Part shown: piece after piece, positions 16,230 to 24,818 of the stretch
Position numbering within the stretch: position 1 is the first letter of the stretch
How the letters are laid out: each line of letters opens with the position of its first letter
From: Bin87 sp034420475
GTDB lineage: Bacteria; Chloroflexota; Dehalococcoidia; Lucifugimonadales; UBA3495
DNA: 54,032 nt
Assembly: GCA_034420475.1 (NCBI GenBank)
Contig: DAOULH010000028.1
Location: forward strand, 1 to 54,032
Direction: 5' to 3'
Translations under genes and position numbers: made by a program
The notes under the pieces: model-generated
The model's input: only the letters and a program-made list of their open reading frames with translations
Told to the model about the DNA's origin: nothing
Database searches by the model: none

Positions 16230-16883
16230 ATGAGAGCTTACGTCTACGGCGACGAGTCCGGCAATTTTGATTTCAGCGATCAGGAAGGAGCCAGCCGCTA
16301 TTTCATTCTGACCACGGTCGTCGTGGCAGACCACGCTATTGAAGCGGACCTGATGGACCTGCGCCGTCAGCTGGCGTGGGAAGGGGAATCGCTGGCCAGT
16401 GGTTTTCACGCTACCAACGATAAGCAGCGTGTCCGCGACCGGGTGTTTGCCGTCTTAGGTCAGCATGATTTCCGGGTGGACGCTACGATTTTGGAGAAGC
16501 GCAAGACAAATCCTAGGATACGCACTACGGAAGCGCGGTTCTATGGGTTTGCCTGGTACGCCCATCTGGCTGGTTTAGTTCCAGGACTGGCCGCTGTATC
16601 GGACGAGTTGCTGATAATAGCGGCGTCAATCGGAACCAGCGCTATGCGCTCGGCACTCCAATTGGAAATTCGATTGGCAGGGCGCAATGCCGCACAGCCC
16701 AATACAATACGGGCTGATATGTGGTCAGCGGCGAGTAATCCGATGTTGCAGGCAGCGGACTATTGCGCCTGGGCGTTACATCGGAAATGGGAGCGTGCTG
16801 ATGTCCGCGCTTATGCCCTGATTGCGGACAAGATAGCGTCGGAGTTCGAAGCTTTCCAGGGTAGCACGATTGCCTACTATTGA
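16230..16883 (+). CDS. DUF3800-domain protein
   Basis: 217 residues from ATG 16230. Opens with YVYGDESGNF, the acidic strand of the DUF3800 (RNase H-like) fold, followed by FILTTVVV, GFHATND..RVRDRVF and HDFRVDATILEK; near the C-terminus LQAADYCAWAL supplies another conserved acidic residue. Such proteins are often encoded in mobile or defence contexts, presumably as nucleases, but activity is not established. It stands just upstream of the displaced selB promoter and the DUF433/PIN-like module. Confidence 0.85.
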   Translation: MRAYVYGDESGNFDFSDQEGASRYFILTTVVVADHAIEADLMDLRRQLAWEGESLASGFHATNDKQRVRDRVFAVLGQHDFRVDATILEKRKTNPRIRTTEARFYGFAWYAHLAGLVPGLAAVSDELLIIAASIGTSAMRSALQLEIRLAGRNAAQPNTIRADMWSAASNPMLQAADYCAWALHRKWERADVRAYALIADKIASEFEAFQGSTIAYY

Positions 16884-16939
16884 GGCGTAAGAAGCGAGCC
16901 GGCTATCCGATTTTTGCGAGAGTGGCCAACTCTCATCGG

Positions 16940-16958
16940 AAGAGGCCCCGGGCCTCTT
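16940..16958. terminator. Tight palindrome after the DUF3800 gene
   Basis: AAGAGGCCC and GGGCCTCTT flank a single central base. It could end the DUF3800 transcript, or be a protein-binding site since the loop is too tight for a normal hairpin and no T tract follows. Confidence 0.35.
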
Positions 16959-16991
16959 GTCACCGGCTCATTCAACACCGCTATCGTACTA

Positions 16992-17018
16992 TTGGCATCT
17001 GGCACCGTCAAGTATAAT
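16992..17018 (+). promoter_or_regulatory. Putative original selB promoter, now driving the DUF433/PIN-like module
   Basis: TTGGCA (16992-16997), 15-bp spacer, perfect TATAAT (17013-17018). It lies 51 bp upstream of the first copy of the selB start codon. The spacer is short, but the -10 is perfect. Confidence 0.55.
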
Positions 17019-17068
17019 GCGCCCAGTCCTCATGATGGGCAAATCAGCGACGCTTTCGGACTAGCCAA

Positions 17069-17095
17069 CATGTACGTCATCGGAACCGCCGGCCA
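17069..17095 (+). repeat. 27-bp direct repeat, copy 1 (displaced selB 5' end)
   Basis: Perfectly identical to 17805-17831. It covers one base before the ATG, the first eight codons of selB (MYVIGTAG) and two bases of the ninth. Sequences on both sides of the two copies differ. Confidence 0.95.
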
Positions 17096-17135
17096 TAAGG
17101 CGGTTTTCCAACGGAGATGGATGCGATGGGTATGA
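17070..17135 (+). pseudogene. Displaced selB start, now a 21-codon leader peptide
   Basis: From the old selB ATG the frame reads MYVIGTAGH, then KAVFQRRWMRWV and stops. Its TGA (17133-17135) overlaps an ATG at 17132 as ATGA, so translation that begins at the old selB start could be handed to the DUF433 gene. Confidence 0.6.
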
Positions 17136-17422
17136 CAAACTACGAAACAGCGCCTGCTATTCCCGATAACGACGACTGGCAAAGCCGCATCGTCAAAACC
17201 CCGGGCATTCTGGCCGGCAAGCCTTGCATCAAGGGCACGCGCATTTCCGTGGAACTGGTCGATGAGCTGCTCCGCGGGGGCCGCAGCCCGGAAGATATCC
17301 GCCGTCGGCACTCGCATATATCCCTGTTGGACATTGAGGCTTGCCGGAAGTATGCGGCCACGGGTGCCAGACTCTCTGATTTCACCTGGCGGGATCTGTA
17401 CGGCGATGAGGATGACGACTGA
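17132..17422 (+). CDS. DUF433-family antitoxin-like protein
   Basis: 96 residues from the ATG at 17132 (in-frame ATGs at 17117 and 17126 are also possible). PGILAGKPCIKGTRISVELVDELLRGGRSPEDI is the DUF433 core, a winged-helix-like fold. Members typically pair with a PIN-like DUF5615 protein, as here. Likely a DNA-binding antitoxin repressing its own operon. The module lies between the two copies of the selB 5' end. Confidence 0.88.
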   Translation: MTNYETAPAIPDNDDWQSRIVKTPGILAGKPCIKGTRISVELVDELLRGGRSPEDIRRRHSHISLLDIEACRKYAATGARLSDFTWRDLYGDEDDD

Positions 17423-17435
17423 CCGCGCGACGGCC

Positions 17436-17783
17436 ATGCGGATACTGGCTGACGAAAACATGCCCGACCCGACAATTGAACTGCTGCGCCGGGCCGGGCA
17501 CGACGTTCACTTTGTCAAAGAAACCATGCCCAGAGAGGCAGACCCGGACATACTGACCGTTGCCACCCGAGAGTACCGTCTGCTGGTTACGCAGGACAAA
17601 GATTTCGGCGACATTGTAGTAAAACAAAACCAGCCGGCACCCTACGGCGTGGTGCTGTTCCGGTTGCATAAGGACATCCCGGAGACCGATCAATTTCGCC
17701 TGATGGCCCGCATCCTGGACGCACCCGGTAGCTGGGGCCCCGGGATTTGGGCGGTCAGCATCCGGCATCCTCAAACCTCCTGA
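17436..17783 (+). CDS. PIN-like (DUF5615) putative toxin nuclease
   Basis: 115 residues from ATG 17436; an ATG at 17412 overlapping the DUF433 stop is an alternative. MRILADENMP begins the Mut7-C/PIN-like fold with its first acidic pair; VTQDKDFGDIV supplies the next acidic residues, followed by GVVLFRL. The partner DUF433 gene lies immediately upstream. Expected role: ribonuclease toxin, inferred from family and gene order. Confidence 0.88.
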   Translation: MRILADENMPDPTIELLRRAGHDVHFVKETMPREADPDILTVATREYRLLVTQDKDFGDIVVKQNQPAPYGVVLFRLHKDIPETDQFRLMARILDAPGSWGPGIWAVSIRHPQTS

Positions 17784-17804
17784 AACTAACCCACTGGAAA
17801 TCAT

Positions 17805-17831
17805 CATGTACGTCATCGGAACCGCCGGCCA
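17805..17831 (+). repeat. 27-bp direct repeat, copy 2 (selB 5' end in use)
   Basis: Identical to 17069-17095. The 709 bp between copies (17096-17804) hold the DUF433/PIN-like pair and nothing else recognisable. Confidence 0.95.
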
Positions 17832-19671
17832 CGTCGACCACGGCAAATCCACCCTGGTCAAGGCCCTCACCGACATCGATCCTGACCGTCTCCCCGAGGA
17901 GAAGGAACGGGAGATGACCGTCGACCTCGGTTTTGCCTGGATGACCTTGCCCAGCGGCCGCGAGGTCAGCATCGTCGACGTGCCGGGACACGAGCGGTTC
18001 ATCAAGAACATGCTGGCCGGCGTCGGCGCCATCGACCTGGCCATGCTCATCGTCGCCGCCGACGAGAGCGTGATGCCCCAGACCCGCGAACACCTGGCGA
18101 TCCTGGACATCCTGCGCATTCGCCGGGGCCTGGTGGTCATCACCAAGGTTGACCTCGTTGACGAGGAACTGGTGGAATTAGTCAAGGCGGAGGTGGAGGA
18201 CACCCTGGTGGGCACGGCCTTCGAGGGCTGCCCTATGGCGCCGGTGTCCGCCTACACGGGCGAGGGCATCGACGACCTGAAGGCGATGATCGACGACATT
18301 CTGAACGACACCGAGACGCGACGGGACCTGGGCCGGCCACGCCTGCCCATCGACCGCTGTTTCACGGTGAGCGGGTTCGGGACCGTGATCACCGGCACGC
18401 TGATCGACGGCTCGGTAGCCGTGGGCCAGCAGATCGAGCTGGCTCCTTCCGGCCGCCAGGCGCGGATACGCGGGCTGCAAAGCCACAAGTCGCGCCTGGA
18501 CGCCGCCGCGCCCGGGATCCGGCTGGCCCTGAACCTGTCGGGCATCTCCCGCGACGACGTCATGCGCGGCGAGGTGCTCACCAACCCGGGCTGGCTGAGG
18601 CCCACCCGCCGGTTCGACGCCAACCTGCGCATGGTCAAGGGCGCGCCCCACGCGCTGAAGCACAACGAGGGGGTGACCTTCCATCTGTTCACCACCGAGA
18701 CCACCGGGCGGGTGCGCCTGCTTGACGCCGACCGGCTGCAACCGGGCAGCGAGGGCTGGGTGCAGGTGCTGCTGGACGAGCCGGTGCCCATGGTCAAGGG
18801 CGATTTCTTCGTCCTCCGCTCCTCCGAGGACACCCTCGGCGGCGGACAGGTGGCCGACCCCAACCCCCGTCGCCGGCATCGCCGTTTCGCTCCCGAGGTG
18901 CTGGAGCGGCTCACCACTTTGGACGCCGGCGCCAGCGAGGACGTCATCCTCACCATCGCCGACCAGATGGGTCCGTGCGACCTGAAAACCCTGTCCCAAC
19001 GCTCCAACATTTCTGAGGAGGAAATCCTTGAGCGACTCGGCGCCTTGATCGAAGCCGAGGAGATAGTGGCCCTGGGAGAAATGGGCGCTCAGGGCGACGC
19101 GGTGGTCTATTCCCGGCGCGGGTGGGACATTTTGCGGAACCAGGCGCAAGTCGCGTTGCAGGCCTATCACAACCAGTATCCCCTGCGGCGGGGAGCGCCT
19201 CCGCAAGAACTGCGCAGCCGGCTGCGTGTTTCCCAGCCCGTGTACCTCCGCGCTGCGGCCCGGTTAGCCGATGAGGGAGCCATCGTCGACGACAGCGGCG
19301 TGGTGCGGACGCCGGACCATCGCGTGGAACTCAGCGACGGCCAGCAGTCCGAGATTGCCGATTACCTGGCCACCCTGGCCGCCGAACCCTGGTCGCCACC
19401 CACCGACCGGCCGGTGGACCCTGAACTGCTGGCCCACCTCCAGGAACGGGGCGACGTGGTCAAGGTCAACGAGACGGTGGTGTTCACCACGGCCGCCTAC
19501 GAGGATATGGCCGGCCGCATCGTGGAACACCTGAACGCCAACGGCAGCGTGACCGTGGCCGACGCCCGCACCATCTTCGGAACCAGCCGCAAGTACGTCC
19601 TGCCCCTGCTGGAATACCTGGACCAGCAGCGCATCACCCGCCGCGTCGGCGACGAACGGGTGCTGCGGTAG
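17806..19671 (+). CDS. selB: Selenocysteine-specific translation elongation factor SelB
   Basis: 621 residues. GTPase domain: P-loop GHVDHGKST at 8-16, DVPGHE at 58-63, TKVD at 113-116. This is followed by EF-Tu-like domains 2 and 3 and a long C-terminal half of winged helices (LKTLSQRSNISEEEIL; PPQELRSRLRVSQPVYLRA; FGTSRKYVLPLLEYLDQQ), which read SECIS hairpins. It delivers Sec-tRNA to UGA codons. No selA, selC, selD or selenoprotein was found here. The ribosome site is weak (ACTGGAAATCATC), consistent with a displaced native leader. PaREP1-like and NurA genes follow closely. Confidence 0.96.
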   Translation: MYVIGTAGHVDHGKSTLVKALTDIDPDRLPEEKEREMTVDLGFAWMTLPSGREVSIVDVPGHERFIKNMLAGVGAIDLAMLIVAADESVMPQTREHLAILDILRIRRGLVVITKVDLVDEELVELVKAEVEDTLVGTAFEGCPMAPVSAYTGEGIDDLKAMIDDILNDTETRRDLGRPRLPIDRCFTVSGFGTVITGTLIDGSVAVGQQIELAPSGRQARIRGLQSHKSRLDAAAPGIRLALNLSGISRDDVMRGEVLTNPGWLRPTRRFDANLRMVKGAPHALKHNEGVTFHLFTTETTGRVRLLDADRLQPGSEGWVQVLLDEPVPMVKGDFFVLRSSEDTLGGGQVADPNPRRRHRRFAPEVLERLTTLDAGASEDVILTIADQMGPCDLKTLSQRSNISEEEILERLGALIEAEEIVALGEMGAQGDAVVYSRRGWDILRNQAQVALQAYHNQYPLRRGAPPQELRSRLRVSQPVYLRAAARLADEGAIVDDSGVVRTPDHRVELSDGQQSEIADYLATLAAEPWSPPTDRPVDPELLAHLQERGDVVKVNETVVFTTAAYEDMAGRIVEHLNANGSVTVADARTIFGTSRKYVLPLLEYLDQQRITRRVGDERVLR

Positions 19672-19692
19672 CATGATTGAAAGAGAGCCATC

Positions 19693-20064
19693 ATGTTGAC
19701 CGGGGAACATTCTCAAACGGCGCAAGATTTTCTGGCAGCTTCGGATTCGGAATTTGCCGCCGGCGACATTTTGCAGGGCTCCGAAAAACTGTGGGGAGCC
19801 GCCGCCCATGCCGTAATGGCCGTAGCCCAGCAGCGCGGGTGGCGTTTCGGCGATCATCGCGCTTTGCGAGCCGCGGCCAACCGTCTGGCCGATGAGTTGC
19901 GGGAACCTATTCTGGCCAGCAATTTCAGCGTTGCCGAAAAATTCCACGCCAACTTTTACCACGACTTCATGCAGGACTTTGAAATTGACGATGACCGTCA
20001 GAAAGTACGGGATTTCGTCAACCGCGTATTGTCGCTGCCCGAATTGCCGCCGGCCGGTTGCTAG
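19693..20064 (+). CDS. PaREP1/HEPN-like helical protein
   Basis: 123 residues, all-helical. FLAASDSEFAAGDILQGSEKLWGAAAHAVMAVAQQRGW matches the PaREP1-type pattern (F..GD..Q.SEK.WGAAAHA). These small HEPN-related proteins lack a defined biochemical role, but their context is often RNA- or nucleotidyltransferase-linked. Its TAG is immediately followed by the NurA ATG, so the two are probably co-translated. A related protein is encoded at 37632-38123. Confidence 0.7.
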   Translation: MLTGEHSQTAQDFLAASDSEFAAGDILQGSEKLWGAAAHAVMAVAQQRGWRFGDHRALRAAANRLADELREPILASNFSVAEKFHANFYHDFMQDFEIDDDRQKVRDFVNRVLSLPELPPAGC

Positions 20065-21291
20065 ATGGCGTTGGATTTCGGCCAAACGGCCCGCCAGATG
20101 ATGTCCGCCATGGGCGACCTGTCCTCCACGGCCAGGTCACGCCGGCAACGGTTCGCCGACACCCTGGACCGGGCGGCCGCAATAGCTCCCAATGAGGCAG
20201 CCCAACGCACCGCGTCCGCCGGCAACCGCCCCTTCATTGTGACACGCACCGGAGCCGAGGGTCTGCTGGCGAGCATCCCGCCCTCGCCGGGCCCGTCCGA
20301 TTGGACGGCGATCTCCGTTGACGGCTCACACATCGACGTTGACCGCCACCTGCCGCTGCGCTGCTACCTCATCAACCTGGGCGGATGCGTCCTGACCTAC
20401 GGCGCCAACCCCGATTGCCATTTTTTCAGTGAACCCACCCTCGCCACCGGCGACAGCGACCTGTACCTCCGCCCCGACGACGGTTCAAACGCGGAAACTC
20501 CCATCTCCGGCCAACTGCTCGGCGCGCTGCGCACGGTACGAGAAGTGGAGCGGCTCGCCGACGCCGTGGAGGCATCGTCGCTGGATGTCCCGGTGCTGGC
20601 GCTGCTGGACGGCACTCTGGCTTTTTGGGATATCCAGCGCGGGAACTATCCCAGGTACGTGGTTGAAACCCTGGTGAATGAGCGCCTGCGTGGCGCGTTG
20701 GCCCGCTTGCGCCAGGCTTCCCGTGGCCCGCGTCCCGTGGCGTTGGCAGCGTACACCTCGCGGCCTCAGACTACCGAGGTGGCCGGAGCCGTGCGCACCT
20801 GCCTGTGCGTCAGCAACCCGACGGAGTGCACGCGACGGTGCAGCGCCCGCCGTTCCGACCTGGCCCAGTGCGACGGCGCGGCCGGCTTCGACGACCGTGA
20901 ACTGTTCGACGCCCTGCTGGAACCGGGGCACCGCTCACCCCTCTACCAGACCGGTCGCCGCGCCTCGCATTTCGCCCTGGACCTGGCGGTGGGCACCGAG
21001 TGGAGCCGGTTCTACTATGTGAACAGCGGCACGGAAATCGCCCGCGTCGAGGTGCCGGATTGGGTCGCTGAGGACCCCGACCTGCTCGCGTTGGGCCACG
21101 CCATGCTGACGAAACAGTGCGAACTCGGCCTGGGCTATCCCGTGGTAATCTCGGAAGCCCACGAGCAGGCCGTGGTCAGCGGACGGGACCGCGAGGAGTT
21201 TCGCAAGCTGGCCCTGATGCTGATGGAACAAAACGGTCTGCCGACCCCCGAATCGGCCAAGACAGTCTCAAAACGACTGCCTTGGGCGTGA
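20065..21291 (+). CDS. NurA-domain nuclease
   Basis: 408 residues. AISVDGSHIDVDRH near residue 90 is the NurA motif I with its catalytic aspartate; ALLDGTLAFWDI is the second acidic motif; GYPVVISEAHEQAVVSGRDREEF is the conserved C-terminal segment. NurA acts with HerA helicase in double-strand-break end resection. No HerA gene lies in the window. A cysteine cluster (TCLCVSNPTECTRRC) in the middle is unusual and might bind metal. Confidence 0.88.
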   Translation: MALDFGQTARQMMSAMGDLSSTARSRRQRFADTLDRAAAIAPNEAAQRTASAGNRPFIVTRTGAEGLLASIPPSPGPSDWTAISVDGSHIDVDRHLPLRCYLINLGGCVLTYGANPDCHFFSEPTLATGDSDLYLRPDDGSNAETPISGQLLGALRTVREVERLADAVEASSLDVPVLALLDGTLAFWDIQRGNYPRYVVETLVNERLRGALARLRQASRGPRPVALAAYTSRPQTTEVAGAVRTCLCVSNPTECTRRCSARRSDLAQCDGAAGFDDRELFDALLEPGHRSPLYQTGRRASHFALDLAVGTEWSRFYYVNSGTEIARVEVPDWVAEDPDLLALGHAMLTKQCELGLGYPVVISEAHEQAVVSGRDREEFRKLALMLMEQNGLPTPESAKTVSKRLPWA

Positions 21292-21304
21292 AGTCAATGC
21301 TCTG

Positions 21305-21398
21305 ACATCGAGATACAGGATGAACAGGATTTGTTGATAGAAACGCCCATGATGTCTCGTTTAAGGCTAGCGGATTCTGTGTATCCTGTGTATCCATG
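21305..21398. repeat. Imperfect inverted repeat, family C copy 1
   Basis: GATACAGGAT near 21312 faces ATCCTGTGTATCC near 21383-21396. The style, and a shared CATGGAT core read on the minus strand, resembles 23288-23424. It fills the gap between NurA and the CinA-type gene. Confidence 0.6.
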
Positions 21399-21421
21399 TG
21401 AACTGAAATGGAGGTCTCTTT

Positions 21422-21907
21422 ATGGGCGAACTGCAAGACTTGGCCGCGTCGGTTGCGGCTGTGCTGAAAGAGCGGGGAGACACCCTCGCGGTCTCCGAAT
21501 CATCGTGCGGTGGGTTGATTTCCGCCGCCCTGGTGTCCATACCGGGCGCGTCCGACTACTACGTCGGCGGCTCGGTGGTGTACACGCGGGTGGCCCAGGC
21601 CGGTCTGCTGCAGGTGCCCGAGTCCGCCATGGAGGGCCATCGCGCCAGCACTGAATACTACGCGCTGCTCAACGCCCGCACGTCGCGGGAGCGCCTGGGC
21701 ACCACCTGGGCCCTGGCCGAAACCGGCGCCAGCGGACCCACCGGCAACCGCTACGGCGACAACTACGGTCACGCCTGCTTCGGTGTCGCCGGCCCGGTGG
21801 AACGCTCCCAGACGCTCGAAACCGGCAGCCCCGACCGCGAAGCCAACATGTGGGAGTTTGCCCGAACCGCCCTGGCTTTGCTGGAGGACGCCTTGAAAGC
21901 GGCATAA
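21422..21907 (+). CDS. CinA C-terminal-type nicotinamide-nucleotide amidohydrolase
   Basis: 161 residues, a stand-alone CinA C-terminal domain (PncC type). LAVSESSCGGLISAALVSIPGASDYYVGGSVVYT is the signature with the conserved serine; GASGPTGNRYGD is the second conserved loop. It would deamidate NMN to NaMN in pyridine-nucleotide salvage. The loss of the usual TGG (here CGG) in the first motif is a modest deviation. GGAGG lies before the ATG. Confidence 0.88.
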   Translation: MGELQDLAASVAAVLKERGDTLAVSESSCGGLISAALVSIPGASDYYVGGSVVYTRVAQAGLLQVPESAMEGHRASTEYYALLNARTSRERLGTTWALAETGASGPTGNRYGDNYGHACFGVAGPVERSQTLETGSPDREANMWEFARTALALLEDALKAA

Positions 21908-21926
21908 TTCTGGCTCTGCGCCTGGC

Positions 21927-23228
21927 TCATGGCGTCGGCGCGGACAGGTACGCCGACAAATCCTCCGCGCCAGTAAACTGGGCGGCGGTGCGGAGGAAGT
22001 CGGCCAGGGTCGGGCTGCGCCGCCGCAACTCTTCTACCTGCTGGCCGATGACGCTCACGCCGGCCGCCCCGGTGTCGGCGTAGGTGCCGTGGAAGGCAAA
22101 GTACGCCTGGTTCAGCTTGCGCAGCCGGTATCCGTGGGCCACGAATTCCTTGCGCCGCTCCTCCATGTACGCCTCAGCCTGATCCACCTGACCGGCTGCC
22201 AGCAGTTCGTCGACGCGGATCCTGGTGGCGCGCATCTCCTCCTGGAAATCAAAGGAGGGCGGATCGTTGCCGGACTCGCTGACCGCAGGCGGCGGATTGT
22301 GCAGATGCGCCCCCGGCGAACTGGGGGCGTACCGGTCCAGCCGTTCCCTCGCCATTTCGCCAATCTCTCTGCCGGCGATATTGGCCACCGTCTCGTTCAT
22401 CATCGTCAAGTCCCCGCTCTGAAAATACCGGCGACCCAGGGGCCGGAACCACAGCCAGTGGTGCACCCATTCGTGGGCGGCCACCTCCAGCGCGAAATCC
22501 AGGCCCGCGTAGGGAATCGCAATGGACGGGTACAGCGCGATGCCCCCGGTATTCACCACCACGGCTGACAGGTCCGTCTGCTCTTCCACCCGAGATTCGA
22601 TGCGTTCTCGTTCCTCGTTGGTCAGGCCCGTCTGCATGGTCACGTTGTCCTGTCGCACGATACGGTCCCGGGGTGAGGTGACCAGGATCGTCGGGGATCC
22701 GGACAATACGGTGTCCACCGGCGGGAACGGGCCGGTCACGGCCCAAAAGCCCAACGACCCCAGGGTTTCCGCTATGGCCGTTTCCAGGGTCTCTTCAACC
22801 GAAGGGCGCAGTTGGCCCTGGCGTTCCAGAAGCCGGTTTTGCCGCTCTTGCAGGGAAGAGACGTCATCGGGAACGGTTGTCATCCCGGCTTGCAGTTCCA
22901 GGAGTTGGCGTTCGACCAACCACAGCGATCGGCTGACCGCGAAAAATTCGTGCGCGTCTGCCACCCGTTGTTCACGTCTGAAATCCAAGGGCAGGGTAGA
23001 TGGTCTGTTCAGCAACCTCCTGAACCATTTATCGGGCAGGTTGGCCAGTTCCCATCCCGCCGGGGTGAACCGGTAGGGGGCAGTTGCGAAGGTCACCGCG
23101 CCCCGCTCAAAGCCCGCCATCGGGACCAGCGCCGCGCAGAGGCAGCACAGGACAAACACCCGCCAGTACGTGCGTGTCCAGGGCCGGAGGGGAGGGCGCT
23201 TCGTTGGAGTGGCTTCATGGTGGTTCAT
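21927..23228 (-). CDS. Membrane-anchored putative zinc metalloprotease
   Basis: 433 residues. One N-terminal hydrophobic segment (WRVFVLCCLCAALVPMAGF) acts as signal anchor. Around residue 255 is VAAHEWVHHWLWF, an HExxH zinc motif, followed by MMNETVANIAGREIG, where the glutamate fits a gluzincin third ligand. The C-terminal third is helical with coiled-coil character. It is likely an extracytoplasmic peptidase with unknown target. Convergent with the CinA-type gene. I do not recognise a named family. Confidence 0.75.
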   Translation of the reverse strand: MNHHEATPTKRPPLRPWTRTYWRVFVLCCLCAALVPMAGFERGAVTFATAPYRFTPAGWELANLPDKWFRRLLNRPSTLPLDFRREQRVADAHEFFAVSRSLWLVERQLLELQAGMTTVPDDVSSLQERQNRLLERQGQLRPSVEETLETAIAETLGSLGFWAVTGPFPPVDTVLSGSPTILVTSPRDRIVRQDNVTMQTGLTNEERERIESRVEEQTDLSAVVVNTGGIALYPSIAIPYAGLDFALEVAAHEWVHHWLWFRPLGRRYFQSGDLTMMNETVANIAGREIGEMARERLDRYAPSSPGAHLHNPPPAVSESGNDPPSFDFQEEMRATRIRVDELLAAGQVDQAEAYMEERRKEFVAHGYRLRKLNQAYFAFHGTYADTGAAGVSVIGQQVEELRRRSPTLADFLRTAAQFTGAEDLSAYLSAPTP

Positions 23229-23287
23229 GGGTTTGCAACCGTGCGACGATCCTCAGGCGTACCCATTTCGCGGGCAACGGGAAGTTT

Positions 23288-23424
23288 CGCATGGATAGAC
23301 ATGGATGGACTGGATACAACCGGATACGGATTGGAACAGGAATGGCGCTGACGAGGCAAGCATGTAAATTCAACTCTCAGGAGACGGACCGATTCAATCC
23401 AGTCTATCCATGTTCATTCATGCG
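23288..23424. repeat. Imperfect inverted repeat, family C copy 2
   Basis: Arms 23288-23315 and 23397-23424 match at about 24 of 28 positions and carry CATGGATAGAC-type words. It occupies most of the 310-bp divergent gap 23229-23538, in which I see nothing else except a possible TAGAAT -10 at 23498. Confidence 0.75.
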
Positions 23425-23538
23425 AATTATCCTTGCCACTACCAAACCGGGTACGCTTGAGTGCGCCGATCCGATAGCCCCTCCCCGGTGGGAGTGCTAG
23501 AATAACTTGGTGTCCCATCCTCGTCCCGGAGCAAGCCC

Positions 23539-24129
23539 ATGAGTACCTCATCATCGTCATCGCAACGCCGTAAGCGCGTTTATACCAAGTACGGCGACCA
23601 GGGCGAAACCAGTTTGCTCTACGGTGGCCGCGTCTCCAAGGCCAACCCCCATACCGAGGCCTACGGCATCACCGACGAGGCGGTCAGCCTCATGGGCCTT
23701 GCCCGCGCCCTCACCGACGACGACAAGGTCAAGAACATCCTGCGCGACCTGCAACGCGAACTGTTCACCGTCGCCGCCGAGTTGGCCACCGACCCCGAAA
23801 AGTATGACCTTTTCCACCAGCACTTCACCCCCGTCACCGAGCAAATGGTGGACAACCTGGAAGAGACTATCGACGAACTGGAAACGCACTTCCAGATGCC
23901 CCAGGTGTTCATCCTGCCCGGCGGCACGCCGTCATCGTCGGCCATGGACTCGGCGCGCACGGTCATCCGCACCGCCGAGCGCCGGGTGGTGGCGCTGGCC
24001 GAGGCCGACGGCCTCACCAATCCGCTGATCCTGGCCTACCTGAACCGCCTGGGCGATCTGCTGTTCGTGCTGGCGCGATATCACGACCGGGACATCCCCA
24101 TCGAACGGGCCACCGGCGACCGGGTCTGA
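23539..24129 (+). CDS. PduO-type cob(I)yrinic acid a,c-diamide adenosyltransferase
   Basis: 196 residues. VYTKYGDQGETSLLYGGRVSK is the ATP-binding N-terminal motif of PduO/MMAB adenosyltransferases; SSAMDSARTVIRTAERRVVAL and YLNRLGDLLFVLARY are the conserved C-terminal helices. It makes adenosylcobalamin from cob(I)alamin and ATP. The serine-rich start (MSTSSSSSQRRK) is not conserved. It ends 7 bp before hisH, so an operon with hisH-hisA is possible. Confidence 0.93.
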   Translation: MSTSSSSSQRRKRVYTKYGDQGETSLLYGGRVSKANPHTEAYGITDEAVSLMGLARALTDDDKVKNILRDLQRELFTVAAELATDPEKYDLFHQHFTPVTEQMVDNLEETIDELETHFQMPQVFILPGGTPSSSAMDSARTVIRTAERRVVALAEADGLTNPLILAYLNRLGDLLFVLARYHDRDIPIERATGDRV

Positions 24130-24136
24130 CCTCAAT

Positions 24137-24775
24137 ATGGCCTCGCCAGAGACCGGACGCATTCGCCTGGTCGTCATCGATTACGAGTCCGGCAACCTGC
24201 GCAGCGTGGCGCGGGCGGTGGAAAAGGCCGGCGTCGTACCCACCGTGACCTCTGATCCGGCGGAGTTGCAGGACGCGGACGGAGTCATCCTGCCCGGCGT
24301 CGGCTCCGGCCCGGCCGCCATGTCTGCCCTGCGATCCCGTGGGCTAGTCGGTCCGCTGCTGGACTACATCGCCAGCGGACGCCCGTTCCTCGGGGTCTGC
24401 CTGGGTTTGCAACTGCTCCTGGATGCCACCGATGAGGGTGACGCCGATTGCCTGGGCCTGGTTCCCGGCCGGGTCCGCCGCTTGCCCGACGGCCTGAAGG
24501 TGCCGCACATGGGATGGAATACCGTGGAGTTCCAGCGGGAACATCCGCTGTGGCAGGGCATTCCCCAGGGCAGCCATTTCTACTTCGTCCACAGCTACTA
24601 CGCCGACCCTGTGGCCCGGGCCGACGTGGCCGGTGTGACCGAGTACGGCGTCCCCTTCTGCAGCATCTATGCTCACGATAACGTCGTCGCCACGCAGTTT
24701 CACCCCGAGAAAAGCGGCGAGAACGGCCTGCGCGTCTACGCCAACTTCATCGGCCAGGTCACGGCGCAAGCGTAG
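24137..24775 (+). CDS. hisH: Imidazole glycerol phosphate synthase glutaminase subunit
   Basis: 212 residues. Class I glutaminase with YESGNLRSVARA near the start, LPGVGSGPAAM oxyanion loop, nucleophile Cys88 in FLGVCLGLQLL, and His/Glu in QFHPEKSG. It supplies ammonia to HisF in histidine synthesis. HisF is not in the window; HisA follows directly. Confidence 0.95.
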   Translation: MASPETGRIRLVVIDYESGNLRSVARAVEKAGVVPTVTSDPAELQDADGVILPGVGSGPAAMSALRSRGLVGPLLDYIASGRPFLGVCLGLQLLLDATDEGDADCLGLVPGRVRRLPDGLKVPHMGWNTVEFQREHPLWQGIPQGSHFYFVHSYYADPVARADVAGVTEYGVPFCSIYAHDNVVATQFHPEKSGENGLRVYANFIGQVTAQA

Positions 24776-24818
24776 CCGATCATCCGAACCGTTCGGACGC
24801 TCAAGCGCAACTGACATC

